Shown: positions 37,712-47,867, numbered from the stretch's first letter. The stretch: 64,000 nucleotides of DNA from Psychrobacter nivimaris (GCF_009812035.1 NZ_VZIZ01000022.1:33374-97373), one strand, 5' to 3'. A program made the numbers and translations. Notes: a model not told the origin generated them from the sequence alone.

Positions 37712-39496
37712 TTAGCTTGCAGGAACATCAAAATAAGCAAGATCAAAGTTCATCATTGGGTCACTACCAGCTTTGACCATCTGTGCATGAGCATCGATAC
37801 GCGGTAAGACACGACCGACGAAATAGTCAGCAAGCTTGGCTTTATTGGTATAAAACTCGCCTTCTTTACCATTAGCAGCTTCTACCATCAACGCAAACAT
37901 GTACGAGTAGGCGAGGTAGCCAAACGCATGCATGTAGTCAACCGCACAGCCATTGATTTCGTTTTTGCGTTCGCCGATGTTGTTAAGCACAGTTGTGGTT
38001 AGCTCTTCGATGGTATCCGCTGCATCTAACGTAGCTTGTTTAATAGCGTGGTCTGCTTGCATGTTGCTAACAAAGTCACGAATCTCACCCAAGAAGTGAG
38101 TGACGTACTTGCCGTTGTTACGAGCAACTTTACGACCTAGTAAGTCAAGCGCTTGAATACCGTTGGTGCCTTCATAAATTTGCGCAATACGTGTATCACG
38201 AACGATCTGCTCCATACCCCATTCGCGGATATAGCCATGACCACCAAATACTTGCTGACAATCAACAGTGGCTTCTAGTGCTTTATCAGTCAGGAACGCT
38301 TTAGCAACTGGTGTTAATAGAGCAACACGAGCTGCAGCCGCTTTGGCTGACTCAGGATCGGTACTAAATTTCTCTTCATCAAGGTTTTTGGCAACATACA
38401 TCGCAAAACAGCGCGATGCTTCAGTGTTTACTTTGGCGTTCAATAGCATACGACGGACGTCAGCATGATGAATAATAGCGTCAGCAGGTTTTTCTGGGCT
38501 TTGTAGCTGAGTATCGCTACGGCCTTGACCACGGTCATTGGCATATAACGCTGCATTTTGATAAGCAAGCTCAGAACCACCAAGGCCTTGCAAGCCCATA
38601 GTGACACGCTCATAGTTCATCATGATAAACATTGATGATAGACCAGTATTTTCCGCGCCAACCATCCAGCCTTTGGCATTATCAAAGTTCATGACACAAG
38701 TCGCAGAGGCTTTGATACCCATTTTGTGTTCGATAGAGCCTACCGCTAATGTGTTGCGCTCACCTAAGCTACCATCTGCATTGACCAAGAATTTTGGTAC
38801 GACAAATAGCGAGATACCTTTTGAGCCTTCTGGTGCATTTGGTGTTTTTGCCAATACCAAATGAATGATGTTGTCAGTAAGGTCATGCTCACCACCAGTG
38901 ATAAATATTTTGGTACCAGAGATATCATAGCTACCGTCATCATTAGGCACGGCTTTGGTTTTGATAATACCCAAATCAGTACCAGCATGCGGCTCTGTCA
39001 AGCACATGGTGCCAGCCCATTCACCGTTGTACATTTTTTCTAGATAAGTTTGCTTTTGCTCTTCAGAGCCAGCCGCATTTAAGCAAAGCGTCGCACCAAC
39101 CGTTAGGTTTGGATACAGAGCAAATGATTGGTTAGCAGTAAAAACCATCTCTTCGGTGAGCATGGTAACCATTTTAGGGAAGCCCTGACCGCCGTATTCA
39201 GCATTACCGCTTAAGCCGACCCAGCCTGACTCAGCATATTGCTTATAGGCTTCTTTGAATCCTGTCGGAGTCGTGACGACGCCATCACCCTCGAAAGTTG
39301 CGCCTTCTTCATCACCGCTACGGTTAATAGGAAGTAGAATGTTTTTTGACAGTTTTCCCATTTCTTCTAAAATCATATCGACAGTTTCCATGTCGACATG
39401 AGCCAAGTTTTCGTTGTTTTGCCAAAACTCTGGCGCCTTGAATACGTCATTTAAGATAAAGCGCATGTCATTAAGAGGGGCATTATAAACAGCCAT
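37712..39496 (-). CDS. Acyl-CoA dehydrogenase, 594 residues (paralogue A)
   Basis: FAD enzyme of fatty acid beta-oxidation. It has an extended N-terminal region (YNAPLNDMRFILNDVF), the FAD/substrate segment MCLTEPHAGTDLGIIKTKA with FITGGEHDL, and GGHGYIREWGMEQIVRDTRIAQIYEGTNGIQ, whose Glu in YEGT is the expected catalytic base. A C-terminal extra domain of about 130 residues follows. I use the ATG at 39496 since AAGGA lies 6 bp upstream. It is adjacent to a close paralogue on the same strand, with 348 bp between them, so probably separate promoters. Chain-length preference is unknown. Confidence 0.92.
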   Translation of the reverse strand: MAVYNAPLNDMRFILNDVFKAPEFWQNNENLAHVDMETVDMILEEMGKLSKNILLPINRSGDEEGATFEGDGVVTTPTGFKEAYKQYAESGWVGLSGNAEYGGQGFPKMVTMLTEEMVFTANQSFALYPNLTVGATLCLNAAGSEEQKQTYLEKMYNGEWAGTMCLTEPHAGTDLGIIKTKAVPNDDGSYDISGTKIFITGGEHDLTDNIIHLVLAKTPNAPEGSKGISLFVVPKFLVNADGSLGERNTLAVGSIEHKMGIKASATCVMNFDNAKGWMVGAENTGLSSMFIMMNYERVTMGLQGLGGSELAYQNAALYANDRGQGRSDTQLQSPEKPADAIIHHADVRRMLLNAKVNTEASRCFAMYVAKNLDEEKFSTDPESAKAAAARVALLTPVAKAFLTDKALEATVDCQQVFGGHGYIREWGMEQIVRDTRIAQIYEGTNGIQALDLLGRKVARNNGKYVTHFLGEIRDFVSNMQADHAIKQATLDAADTIEELTTTVLNNIGERKNEINGCAVDYMHAFGYLAYSYMFALMVEAANGKEGEFYTNKAKLADYFVGRVLPRIDAHAQMVKAGSDPMMNFDLAYFDVPAS

Positions 39497-39844
39497 AAAC
39501 ATTCCTTTGGTTCAAATAATTAAAATTGAAGTTGTTAAGATTATCAACTGTTCTTTTGGTATAACCTTAGCGATTAATAATCAAAGTTTAACAAATAAGC
39601 TTGTGAGCGAGTGTATTTCTTCGTGAATTGTGCGTACACCAAAAGTTAGCAACGGCTATTGAAGTGCTTATAGACACCTCGCTGATAACTATAATGTGAG
39701 AAGGTAGGCGGGTCGGTACTTATAGACAGTTGCTATAGTCAAAACTATGTTGATAGTTGTCATAAGTATCTGCAAAACAAAGCGGCAACACACCGAAGTA
39801 TGTTGCCGCTCAAGATTATACGATAGCGAAGTTTAGCGCTTTAA
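39497..39844. other. Spacer between the two acyl-CoA dehydrogenase genes
   Basis: 348 bp, no gene. Probably holds the promoter of the downstream paralogue; no clear FadR-like palindrome seen. Confidence 0.3.
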
Positions 39845-41638
39845 TTAAAAGGCAAACTGATCAACGTCCATGCTCATGTATGGCTCTACACCAGTGCTGA
39901 TACGCTGTACGTGCGTAGTAGTACGTGGCAATAGCTTAGCAAAGTAGAACTGAGCCGTTTTAACTTTAGCGTCATAGAATGCTTTTTCGCCAGTACCGTT
40001 TGCGATAGCAGTTTGAGCAACCAGTGCCATACGCGCCCATAAGTAAGCTAGAGTTACATAACCGCTGAAATACATATAGTCTACTGCAGCGCCGCCGACA
40101 GCATCTGGCGTTTCAGTTGCTTGCATGCCGATGCGTGCAGTCAAATCGCCCCATTCTTTAAGATGCTTGGCAAGTGGGCGAATGAACTGACCCATCTCGT
40201 CATTTTCTTTGTTTTCTTCACAGAATTCTTTGATAACGTTTACAAAGTTAGCAAGTAGCTTACCTTGTGAACCTAGGACTTTACGGCCTAACAAGTCAAG
40301 CGCTTGAATCTCTGTGGTACCTTCGTATAAGCAAGAAATGCGCGTATCACGTACGTTCTGCTCCATACCCCATTCGCTAACGAAACCATGACCACCATAA
40401 ACCTGAATACCATGGTTAGCAGCTTCTAAACCTGTTTCAGTCAAGAACGCTTTAGCAATTGGTGTCAGTAGTGATAACATTTGGTCAGCAAACTTCAACT
40501 CTTCGCCTTCGCCTTTTGCGACGGTATCTGCAAAATGTGAGAGATAATAAACTAGCGCACGACCACCTTCAGCAAAGGCTTTTTCAGTCAATAGCATGTT
40601 ACGAACCGCTGGATGTACGATGATAGGATCAGCCGCTTTTTCTGGTGCTTTCGTACCTGATAGTGAGCGCATCGCTAAGCGGTCTTTTGCATAAGTCAAT
40701 GAACCTTGGAATGCATACTCTGCTGCAGTCAAACCTTGCACGGCAGTGCCGATACGTGCCACGTTCATAAAGGTGAACATACACTGTAGGCCACGGTTTT
40801 CAGGTCCAATCAAGTAACCTGTTGCGCCATCGAAGTTCATCACACAAGTTGCAGAGGCTTTGATACCCATTTTATGTTCGATAGAGCCACAAACGACATT
40901 GTTGCTTTCGCCAACGCTACCATCTGCGTTAACCGTCATTTTTGGGACGATAAACAACGAGATACCTTTGGTACCAGCAGGTGCGCCTGGTAGACGAGCC
41001 AATACAATGTGAATAATGTTACCGGTTAGGTCATGCTCACCGGCAGAGATGAAAATCTTTTGACCAGTGATGCTATAGCTCCCATCTTCTTTAGGCTCAG
41101 CTTTGGTACGGATAATACCTAAGTCAGAACCCGCATGCGCTTCAGTAAGACACATGGTGCCTGACCATTCGCCAGTGACCATTTTTTCTAAATAGGTTTG
41201 TTTTTGCTCGTCAGTACCATGATGCTCGATGGTTTGAATAGCACCATGTGATAGGCCAGGGTACATAGAGAATGACCAGTTAGCCGTACCAACCATTTCA
41301 TTGATGACAGTAGATAATGAGAACGGCATGTTTTGACCGCCAAAATCTTCTTCAGCAGATAAAGCAGGGAAGCCAAGCTCACAATACGCATCATAAGCTT
41401 CTTTGAAGCCTTTTGGCGTGGTGACCTTACCATTGTCAAACTTACAGCCTTCAGCATCACCGCTTTGATTCAATGGTGACAGTTCGTTTTCAGCAAAGCT
41501 TGCAGCCATTTCAAATAGGCTGTCCATTAGCTCACGGTCAGCTTCTTGGAACGCAGGCAAAGTTTTGTAGTGGCTTTCACTATCGAGTAGTTCATGCATA
41601 ACGAATTGGATATCACGTAAGGGCGCTTTGTATTGCAT
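39845..41638 (-). CDS. Acyl-CoA dehydrogenase, 597 residues (paralogue B)
   Basis: Same architecture as its neighbour: MQYKAPLRDIQFVMHELLDSE at the start, MCLTEAHAGSDLGIIRTKA, FISAGEHDL, and GGHGFVSEWGMEQNVRDTRISCLYEGTTEIQ with the catalytic Glu. A C-terminal extension ends YMSMDVDQFAF. I place the start at the ATG at 41638, preceded by GGACAGGAAG; upstream codons to 41698 do not resemble the family. The pair probably arose by duplication and may differ in acyl chain length. Confidence 0.92.
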   Translation of the reverse strand: MQYKAPLRDIQFVMHELLDSESHYKTLPAFQEADRELMDSLFEMAASFAENELSPLNQSGDAEGCKFDNGKVTTPKGFKEAYDAYCELGFPALSAEEDFGGQNMPFSLSTVINEMVGTANWSFSMYPGLSHGAIQTIEHHGTDEQKQTYLEKMVTGEWSGTMCLTEAHAGSDLGIIRTKAEPKEDGSYSITGQKIFISAGEHDLTGNIIHIVLARLPGAPAGTKGISLFIVPKMTVNADGSVGESNNVVCGSIEHKMGIKASATCVMNFDGATGYLIGPENRGLQCMFTFMNVARIGTAVQGLTAAEYAFQGSLTYAKDRLAMRSLSGTKAPEKAADPIIVHPAVRNMLLTEKAFAEGGRALVYYLSHFADTVAKGEGEELKFADQMLSLLTPIAKAFLTETGLEAANHGIQVYGGHGFVSEWGMEQNVRDTRISCLYEGTTEIQALDLLGRKVLGSQGKLLANFVNVIKEFCEENKENDEMGQFIRPLAKHLKEWGDLTARIGMQATETPDAVGGAAVDYMYFSGYVTLAYLWARMALVAQTAIANGTGEKAFYDAKVKTAQFYFAKLLPRTTTHVQRISTGVEPYMSMDVDQFAF

Positions 41639-42232
41639 AACTTCCTGTCCTTTTTGTAATGTAACCGAGTATAGCCAATAATGAGCATATGGTCGCACTA
41701 TCCTCTAGTGCGTTATTCTTACCTAGCCAGTCTGGAAATCTAAATAAATGATAAACAGTAAAGCAGGTCAACCATGCTATCGATTACATAAAATAGTGTT
41801 AAAAAGAGTGGTGATTGTCAGAGTCAAAGAAAGATTAAATGTGCTCTAACAAATTCACTATAAAAGATAGGCTTTCATAGGTGATTATACAAGTTTGGTG
41901 ACAGGACTGATAAGTCATGAACCTATCTTGCATCGGTTATGCAATCGACGTTAGGCGCTAGGAAGCAGCAGCATTAAGCATATGAAAACTCTAACGTTAC
42001 TAAGACAGATAGTCCTTTATATGATTAGTATTAACGTGACAAAACGACAGCCAAAAAAATAGCGTTCGCCATAAAGACAAACGCATCGGTATAAATTACA
42101 ACACTATTTGGTAGAACCGAGCCTGTAAGTTATTTCACAGGTATAAATGCGATAAACATTAAACATGCTCGTATGCTAGGAGTCTGAACATAGTAGCTTA
42201 TGGTTAATAAGTTATAGCGAATAGCTTAGCAT
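41639..42232. other. 594-bp intergenic region
   Basis: Between the acyl-CoA dehydrogenase B start and the GGDEF-EAL gene end. Neither strand shows a supported gene, tRNA or strong terminator. It should contain the dehydrogenase promoter. A CCTGT/ACAGG dyad near 42122-42141 is the only symmetry noted. Confidence 0.3.
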
Positions 42233-43945
42233 TTACTCAGAAGTGTTTTGTTTAATCAGCATAGCAGTGGCGACATCAGCAGCCACGGGTTTGCTAAACC
42301 AATAGCCCTGACCAATTTTGCAACCCATATCTAACAACACATCGCGCTGCTGCTCAGTCTCGATACCTTCAGCAACGACCTGCATGTCTAAGGCGACTGC
42401 TAAGTCTAAAATGGCTTTTACAATCGCATGCTGGGTACGATCGGTTTCAATATTGGAGATAAAGCTCTTATCAATCTTGATAAAATCAAATGGGTATTCT
42501 TGCAAGTAGCTCAATGACGCATAACCAGTACCGAAATCATCGAGCGCTAGACGTACGCCAAGCTCTCTAAGCGAGTTAAGCTGTTTTTTTACATTATCAT
42601 GACGCTGAATCAAAGACGACTCGGTCACTTCGATATGTAACTGATGGGCAGCAACGTCATTCTCGGTCAGTAGTGTGCTCACCATATCAAAAAAGTCAGG
42701 GTGGCTAAATTCCGCGGCATCAGCGTTGATACAGACGTGTTGATGAAACCCTTGCTGTTGCCAAAGGGAGAGTTGTTTGACACTTTTAATGGCCAGTTGC
42801 GAAAACAAATCAAAGGAGAGCTTATGCGCGATAATGGCATTGATAAAATGAATGGGCTTGAGCAATCCACGAGTAGGGTGTTGCCAACGTACCAATGCTT
42901 CAAAGCCTGTGATAGCTCCAGTCTCTAATGAGAACTTTGGCTGATAATAAGGAACGAATTGACCTTCAATGGTAGCAGTCCTAAGCTCAGATTCTAACTC
43001 TAAACTGCCAGCGGTAGCGCTTTCAATGGCCTCATCGTACCAACGTATATCATCGCCTCCATGCTGCTTGACATAGTCCAATGCTTTTTCTGCTTTGGTC
43101 AATAAACCCGTTACTTCGTTATCGTCTTTTGGAAAACAGCTCACACCCACAGAAATATGGTAATAGATATTTGCATCTGTCGCATGGCTCTTGTCAGTAG
43201 AGAAGGGACGCTCACACATTTGCATGAGTGTGTCTAGCTGATGACGTACCATATTGGCATCTTTAACTTCAAATAATAGCGCAAAATCATCACCCCCAAA
43301 GTGAGAAAAGGAGCGTAAATTATGCAGTTTGAGCTTTTCGACTCCTTCTGCAAAGTTTTTTATTAAATCATTGGCACCATCAGGCCCTAATAGGCTGGCA
43401 AGATTGCGATAACGGTCAATGTTTAAGCGTACAAGGACAACCTCTTGGTAACTATCCAATAGCATGTCACTTGTCTGACTCAAAAATACCTTGCGGTTAG
43501 GGAGACCTGTGAGCTGATCATAGTTGAGTAAATGGGCGACCTGTTTTTGATCTTTAATAACTGCAGACATATCACGCAGCATACCAATATGATAAGCCAT
43601 TTGATCTATATAAATTCTGCGATAAGTAATATGACAGTCAATATTCTGTCCATAACGGTTGGCCATCGAAAAATCAAGTTCATAAAACCCGTGCTCATCT
43701 AAGTTGTGATGGATGTCTCTTAAAATAGACTGTTCTTCAACTGATAAAAACTCAGCAGCATAAATACCTAGTGGTCGACCAACCAAAAAGGCCTCTTTAT
43801 AGCCTATCATAAGCTCATAGCTGGCATTAACAGATAGATAGCGTAAATTGCTATCTAATATAAATATGGCATCTTCGAGGCGTTCGCACAGTTCGGTCAT
43901 TAATTGTTGTTTGGTCAATACTGACAAGGGTTCAAAATTGCTCAT
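42233..43945 (-). CDS. PAS-GGDEF-EAL protein, probable c-di-GMP phosphodiesterase
   Basis: A 570-residue cytoplasmic protein with no membrane spans. A PAS domain spans about residues 15-135. The GGDEF domain has GGDDF at 217-221, a departure from GG(D/E)EF suggesting weak or no cyclase activity. The EAL domain (from about 330) looks active: EALVRWQHP, CINADAAEF, HIEVTESSL, DDFGTGYASLSYL, IKIDKSF and VVAEGIETEQQ carry the expected metal and catalytic residues. It probably degrades c-di-GMP in response to a PAS-sensed signal, with the GGDDF domain possibly sensing GTP (inference). Confidence 0.9.
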   Translation of the reverse strand: MSNFEPLSVLTKQQLMTELCERLEDAIFILDSNLRYLSVNASYELMIGYKEAFLVGRPLGIYAAEFLSVEEQSILRDIHHNLDEHGFYELDFSMANRYGQNIDCHITYRRIYIDQMAYHIGMLRDMSAVIKDQKQVAHLLNYDQLTGLPNRKVFLSQTSDMLLDSYQEVVLVRLNIDRYRNLASLLGPDGANDLIKNFAEGVEKLKLHNLRSFSHFGGDDFALLFEVKDANMVRHQLDTLMQMCERPFSTDKSHATDANIYYHISVGVSCFPKDDNEVTGLLTKAEKALDYVKQHGGDDIRWYDEAIESATAGSLELESELRTATIEGQFVPYYQPKFSLETGAITGFEALVRWQHPTRGLLKPIHFINAIIAHKLSFDLFSQLAIKSVKQLSLWQQQGFHQHVCINADAAEFSHPDFFDMVSTLLTENDVAAHQLHIEVTESSLIQRHDNVKKQLNSLRELGVRLALDDFGTGYASLSYLQEYPFDFIKIDKSFISNIETDRTQHAIVKAILDLAVALDMQVVAEGIETEQQRDVLLDMGCKIGQGYWFSKPVAADVATAMLIKQNTSE

Positions 43946-44098
43946 AATAAGATCTCACAAAAGAGAATGGCTTATAGGAAATAAGAATTGAACTATCAAG
44001 GCATGCTTAATCAGTGACAAATAAAAAACAGCAGGCTCTTAGATAGTAGGTGTAAATGATCTAAAATGCTATTGTTATTCCATTATTTATCAGTTTTA

Positions 44099-44965
44099 TC
44101 AAACACTTAATGCATGCAAGGTAGACAGTGCGACCACGGGTGCTGTTTCGGTACGTAGTACTCTGGGACCAATTTGCCAAGGTCTAAAACCAACGGATGA
44201 TGCCTGCTGACGCTCATCAGGACTTAAACCGCCTTCAGGGCCAATCAGTAATTTAATATAAGGGGTTTCTTGTTTAAGGATTTGGAGTAAGTTATCAGGC
44301 ATTGCAGGCTGCCCCGCTGCTGGCACACTCATTTGCATACACAGGTCTGCAGGTTGTAGTAAGGCTTGATAATAAGTATCTTGACTGAGCAGAGCAACAA
44401 TGGGGCTAACGGTCAGCTGTCTATTAGAAGTATCAGAATCTAAAGATTTTAGCCAGTCATTAATAGACAAAGGGGAGAGAATCAACGGTGGGCGGTTGAG
44501 ACCGCACTGCTCACAGGCAGCGATAGCCACTTGTTGCCAATGTGCGAGTTTTTTGTCTACTTGAGCAGGTTTTAATGTGACTTCGCCATGGTGGCTGCTG
44601 AGCAACTGAATGGCAGTCACTCCAAGCTCAGTTGCTTTTTGGATAGCATAGTCCATACGCTCACCGCGGCTCATTACCAAACCAATCTGAGTGATAGTAG
44701 GCGGCGTACGATCGTCGTCTATATGTGTAAGCAAAGTAGCAGTGGCATTTTTTTTACTGATTGCCTGTAGCTCTACTATATATTCGCCACCAAATCCATC
44801 GAACAAAATCCCTTGATCACCAATATTGGCTCGTAGTACACGGCACCAGTGATGAACAATACTATCGGGTAATTCGACATTGCTACCTATCGGTAACTCA
44901 CCCAATTTAGGTAGTGCTGAGGCATCAGCGTTGTCGTTGCTAACGGCATAAAAAAAACGTCGCAC
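44099..44965 (-). CDS. rsmE: 16S rRNA (uracil(1498)-N(3))-methyltransferase
   Basis: SPOUT-family methyltransferase for U1498 of 16S rRNA. It has the N-terminal PUA-like region (DSIVHHWCRVLRANIGDQGILFDG) and the knotted SAM site LLIGPEGGLSPDE ... GPRVLRTETAPVVALSTLHAL. At 288 residues it is about 40 longer than E. coli RsmE, with an insert around residues 180-225. It lies alone between the c-di-GMP gene and metF. Confidence 0.93.
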   Translation of the reverse strand: MRRFFYAVSNDNADASALPKLGELPIGSNVELPDSIVHHWCRVLRANIGDQGILFDGFGGEYIVELQAISKKNATATLLTHIDDDRTPPTITQIGLVMSRGERMDYAIQKATELGVTAIQLLSSHHGEVTLKPAQVDKKLAHWQQVAIAACEQCGLNRPPLILSPLSINDWLKSLDSDTSNRQLTVSPIVALLSQDTYYQALLQPADLCMQMSVPAAGQPAMPDNLLQILKQETPYIKLLIGPEGGLSPDERQQASSVGFRPWQIGPRVLRTETAPVVALSTLHALSV

Positions 44966-45183
44966 GTGGTCTTATTCCTATTATTTGATTGAGTATAGTT
45001 ATTATTAGATCTATAGAATATCACTTGAGACAATTAATGACATTTGTTTTATGAGAATTTTTCTTAATAAAGATAATTATTTTTAGAGCAGCATTATTAC
45101 ACAGTGAAGAAATTTTTAAAAATCAAATAAGATAAAGTGTATGAATAAAACGGTAAAGGGTTATTGGTCAAAATTTTGACAAT

Positions 45184-45211
45184 AAAAAACTGGCGCTCCT
45201 AGAAGCGCCAG
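45184..45211 (-). terminator. Terminator of the ahcY-metF operon
   Basis: CTGGCGCT (45190-45197) pairs with AGCGCCAG (45204-45211); read on the minus strand it ends in a T-run. Confidence 0.9.
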
Positions 45212-45265
45212 TCATTAATAATGTATTCAAGAATGATTAAAGGATATTATAGAATGCTTAAGTGC

Positions 45266-46114
45266 TTAAGCAGTCAATCCCAAAGCTTCTACTAAGCGTT
45301 TGTTTGGCTCGACTTTATTCATGCTATAAAAATGCATGGCAGGTACGCCCTCGGCAATCAAGCGTTCACACAAGCGATAAACCACATCAAAGCCAAACTC
45401 ACGAATAGCCTTACTGTCATCACCAAAATCTGTCAACTGCTTACGTACATAGCGCGGAATATCAGCGCCACAGCTATCAGCAAAACGCAAGAGATTACTT
45501 GAATTAGTAATTGGCATGATACCAGCGACCAAAGGCTGAGCTACTGTATCAATACCGCGTTTCTCTAACTTATCACGCAAGTACAGATAGCTGTCAGCGT
45601 TGTAGAAAAACTGGGTAATCGACGCATTGGCACCAGCTTGGTATTTATTTACCAGATTATCGATATCAAACTCAAAGCTACGCGCTTGTGGGTGCATTTC
45701 AGGGTAGGAGGCCACTTCAATATGGAAGTGGTCACCTGAATGCTCACGAATGTACTTTACCAAATCTACCGCAAATGGTAGTTCACCCATGCCCACCTGA
45801 CCTGATGGCAAGTCGCCGCGTAGCGCTACTAAGCGTCTAATACCTAAAGTCTTATAATACTCAAGCAATTCAGCGATTTCACTTTTGTCATCACCAATAC
45901 AGGACATGTGCGGTGCGATTTCAGTGGTACCACGCGTACTTAGTGCCTGTACGATATCTAAGGTGCGGCTACGGGTTGAACCGCCCGCACCGTAAGTCAC
46001 CGAAAAATAAGCTGGTGACAACTTATTAAGCTCATCATAAGTGCTGAGAAGCTTTTCGTGACCTTGCTCGGTCTTTGCAGGAAAGAACTCAAAGGAGAAA
46101 GCAGGCTTACTCAC
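45266..46114 (-). CDS. metF: 5,10-methylenetetrahydrofolate reductase
   Basis: Makes 5-methyl-THF for methionine synthesis. The 282-residue TIM-barrel flavoprotein shows FSFEFFPAKTEQG, VTYGAGGSTR, LVALRGDLPSG, EVASYPEMHPQA, and ITQFFYNADSY. The start is a GTG at 46114 with AAGGAG 7 bp upstream, 13 bp past the ahcY stop. Upstream codons reaching 46174 would overlap ahcY and are not conserved. Clearly co-transcribed with ahcY, so the methyl cycle and folate supply are coupled. Confidence 0.95.
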   Translation of the reverse strand: MSKPAFSFEFFPAKTEQGHEKLLSTYDELNKLSPAYFSVTYGAGGSTRSRTLDIVQALSTRGTTEIAPHMSCIGDDKSEIAELLEYYKTLGIRRLVALRGDLPSGQVGMGELPFAVDLVKYIREHSGDHFHIEVASYPEMHPQARSFEFDIDNLVNKYQAGANASITQFFYNADSYLYLRDKLEKRGIDTVAQPLVAGIMPITNSSNLLRFADSCGADIPRYVRKQLTDFGDDSKAIREFGFDVVYRLCERLIAEGVPAMHFYSMNKVEPNKRLVEALGLTA

Positions 46115-46127
46115 AGTCAGGCTCCTT

Positions 46128-47552
46128 TTAGTATTTATAAGCGTCAGGCTTGAATGGACCTTCAACTGGCACACCCAAATATTCAGCTTGCTTTTGGGTC
46201 AGCTTAGTTAGCGTACCGTTAAAGCCTGCAACCATCGCAGCGGCCACTTCTTCGTCTAACTTCTTAGGCAATACTTTTACGTATAGGTTGTCAGTACGTT
46301 GGTCAGCTGGCAGGTCAGCGAATTTTTCTTCGAACAGATACATTTGAGCCAATACTTGGTTGGCAAATGAGCCGTCCATAACGCGTGATGGGTGACCAGT
46401 TGCGTTACCTAGGTTTACTAGGCGACCTTCAGCAAGCAAGATCAAATAATCGTTCTCATCGTCTGAGCGGAAGATTTGATGAACTTGTGGCTTGATCTCA
46501 ACCCAGCGCCAGTTATCACGCATAAACTGAGTGTCGATTTCGGTATCAAAGTGACCGATGTTACATACCACAGCACCAGGCTTAAGAGCTGCTAGCATAT
46601 GTCTATCACAAACATGGTAGTTACCAGTGGTCGTGACGATCATGTCAGTGTCTTCAAGCAAGCGTTTGTTGATGTTGTCTGCGCCGCCAGTGTTGTCACC
46701 ATCGATGTATGGTGATAAGACTTCAAAACCATCCATACATGCCTGCATGGCACAGATAGGATCGACTTCTGAGACACGTACGATCATGCCTTCTTGGCGT
46801 AAGCTTTGTGTAGAGCCTTTACCTACATCGCCATAACCGATAACCAAAGCGCGGCGACCAGCAAGGAACATATCGGTAGCGCGTTTGATAGCATCGTTTA
46901 AGCTATGACGGCAGCCGTATTTGTTGTCGTTTTTAGACTTGGTAACTGCATCGTTGACGTTGATGGCTGGTACTTTAAGCGTACCTTTACCAAGCATCTC
47001 AACCAAGCGATGAACGCCAGTGGTGGTCTCTTCTGAAATACCGTGGATGTTATCAAGAAGCTCTGCATAATCATTGTGAATCAAAGCAGTCAAATCACCG
47101 CCATCATCCAAGATTAAGTTAGCATCCCAAAGTTGGCCTGATGCTTCGCCGCCAACATGGACTTGCTGACGTAGGCACCATTCATACTCTTCTTCTGTTT
47201 CGCCTTTCCAAGCATAAACAGAGATACCAGCAGCAGCAATTGCAGCAGCAGCATGGTCTTGAGTTGAGAAGATATTACATGATGTCCAGCGTACTTCAGC
47301 ACCAAGCGCGACGAGTGTCTCGATAAGTACGGCTGTCTGAATGGTCATGTGGATACAGCCAGCGATTTTCGCGCCTTTAAGCGGCTGGTCTGCTTCGTAG
47401 CGACGACGCAAACCCATTAGGGCAGGCATTTCGGCTTCAGCAAGGGTAATTTCACGGCGGCCGTAATCAGCAAGGCTGATGTCAGCGACTTTGTAGTCAG
47501 TGAAAGAGGGATCGATCGTATGGGCAGATGGTGTAGTAGACACTGCGTCCAT
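46128..47552 (-). CDS. ahcY: Adenosylhomocysteinase
   Basis: NAD-dependent hydrolysis of S-adenosylhomocysteine (SAH) to homocysteine and adenosine. Signatures: [55 protein letters not shown] and the Rossmann site [16 protein letters not shown]. The C-terminus [10 protein letters not shown] carries the essential Lys/Tyr. 474 residues. Start ATG has AGGAG 6 bp upstream. The leader fits an SAH riboswitch, and metF follows. Confidence 0.97.
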   Translation of the reverse strand: MDAVSTTPSAHTIDPSFTDYKVADISLADYGRREITLAEAEMPALMGLRRRYEADQPLKGAKIAGCIHMTIQTAVLIETLVALGAEVRWTSCNIFSTQDHAAAAIAAAGISVYAWKGETEEEYEWCLRQQVHVGGEASGQLWDANLILDDGGDLTALIHNDYAELLDNIHGISEETTTGVHRLVEMLGKGTLKVPAINVNDAVTKSKNDNKYGCRHSLNDAIKRATDMFLAGRRALVIGYGDVGKGSTQSLRQEGMIVRVSEVDPICAMQACMDGFEVLSPYIDGDNTGGADNINKRLLEDTDMIVTTTGNYHVCDRHMLAALKPGAVVCNIGHFDTEIDTQFMRDNWRWVEIKPQVHQIFRSDDENDYLILLAEGRLVNLGNATGHPSRVMDGSFANQVLAQMYLFEEKFADLPADQRTDNLYVKVLPKKLDEEVAAAMVAGFNGTLTKLTQKQAEYLGVPVEGPFKPDAYKY

Positions 47553-47600
47553 AATATGCTCCTATCAGTGGTTAACGAATGATAAAAAGAATAAAAACGC

Positions 47601-47736
47601 AGGTGCCGTTGTTTGCGCTGTGAGCGACCAAAAATATGGACTCTCGACAGTTAACCGAGCCTAACATAACCTGTGATTGCATAACTATAGAATGTTAATG
47701 CAGTAAATCACTATTATGGCGCAACACCTCTCGGAG
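47601..47736 (-). ncRNA. Candidate S-adenosylhomocysteine riboswitch in the ahcY leader
   Basis: Read on the minus strand, CCGAG (47730-47734) pairs with CTCGG (47655-47659), the conserved P1. AGGTGTT (47723-47729) can pair with GGCACCT (47601-47607) through five Watson-Crick and two G-U pairs, matching the pseudoknot between GAGCGCU and ACGGCGCUC in known SAH aptamers. The conserved AGGCTCGG and ACGGC strings are present. Between the P1 strands a long hairpin forms (GTGATT/AATCAC and CATAA/TTATG). The expected function is to raise ahcY expression when SAH builds up. Family identity is inferred from these elements. Confidence 0.65.
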
Positions 47737-47742
47737 GTCGTT

Positions 47743-47771
47743 ATTGTAATAGATGAGTGGTTAATTGTCAC
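47743..47771 (-). promoter_or_regulatory. ahcY: Sigma70 promoter of ahcY
   Basis: GTGACA (47766-47771) and TACAAT (47743-47748) are exactly 17 bp apart on the minus strand. The predicted start, about 47736, coincides with the first conserved bases of the putative riboswitch. Confidence 0.7.
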
Positions 47772-47837
47772 CTATTGACTGAGATAAATAGCTGACGGCT
47801 TATGCAGATAAAACTTTAAACAGGAATCTATAGCCAT

Positions 47838-47867
47838 AAAAAAGGCCACCTTTAGATGACCTTTTTT
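47838..47867 (-). terminator. Terminator of the btuB-like gene
   Basis: AAAAAAGG...CCTTTTTT stem with an imperfect centre (GGCCA/TGACC), in the spacer after the btuB-like stop. Confidence 0.75.

Noticed and set aside
42679..42928. Frames opposite or out of phase in the EAL domain
   Set aside because: Overlap intact catalytic motifs of the c-di-GMP gene; no independent support.
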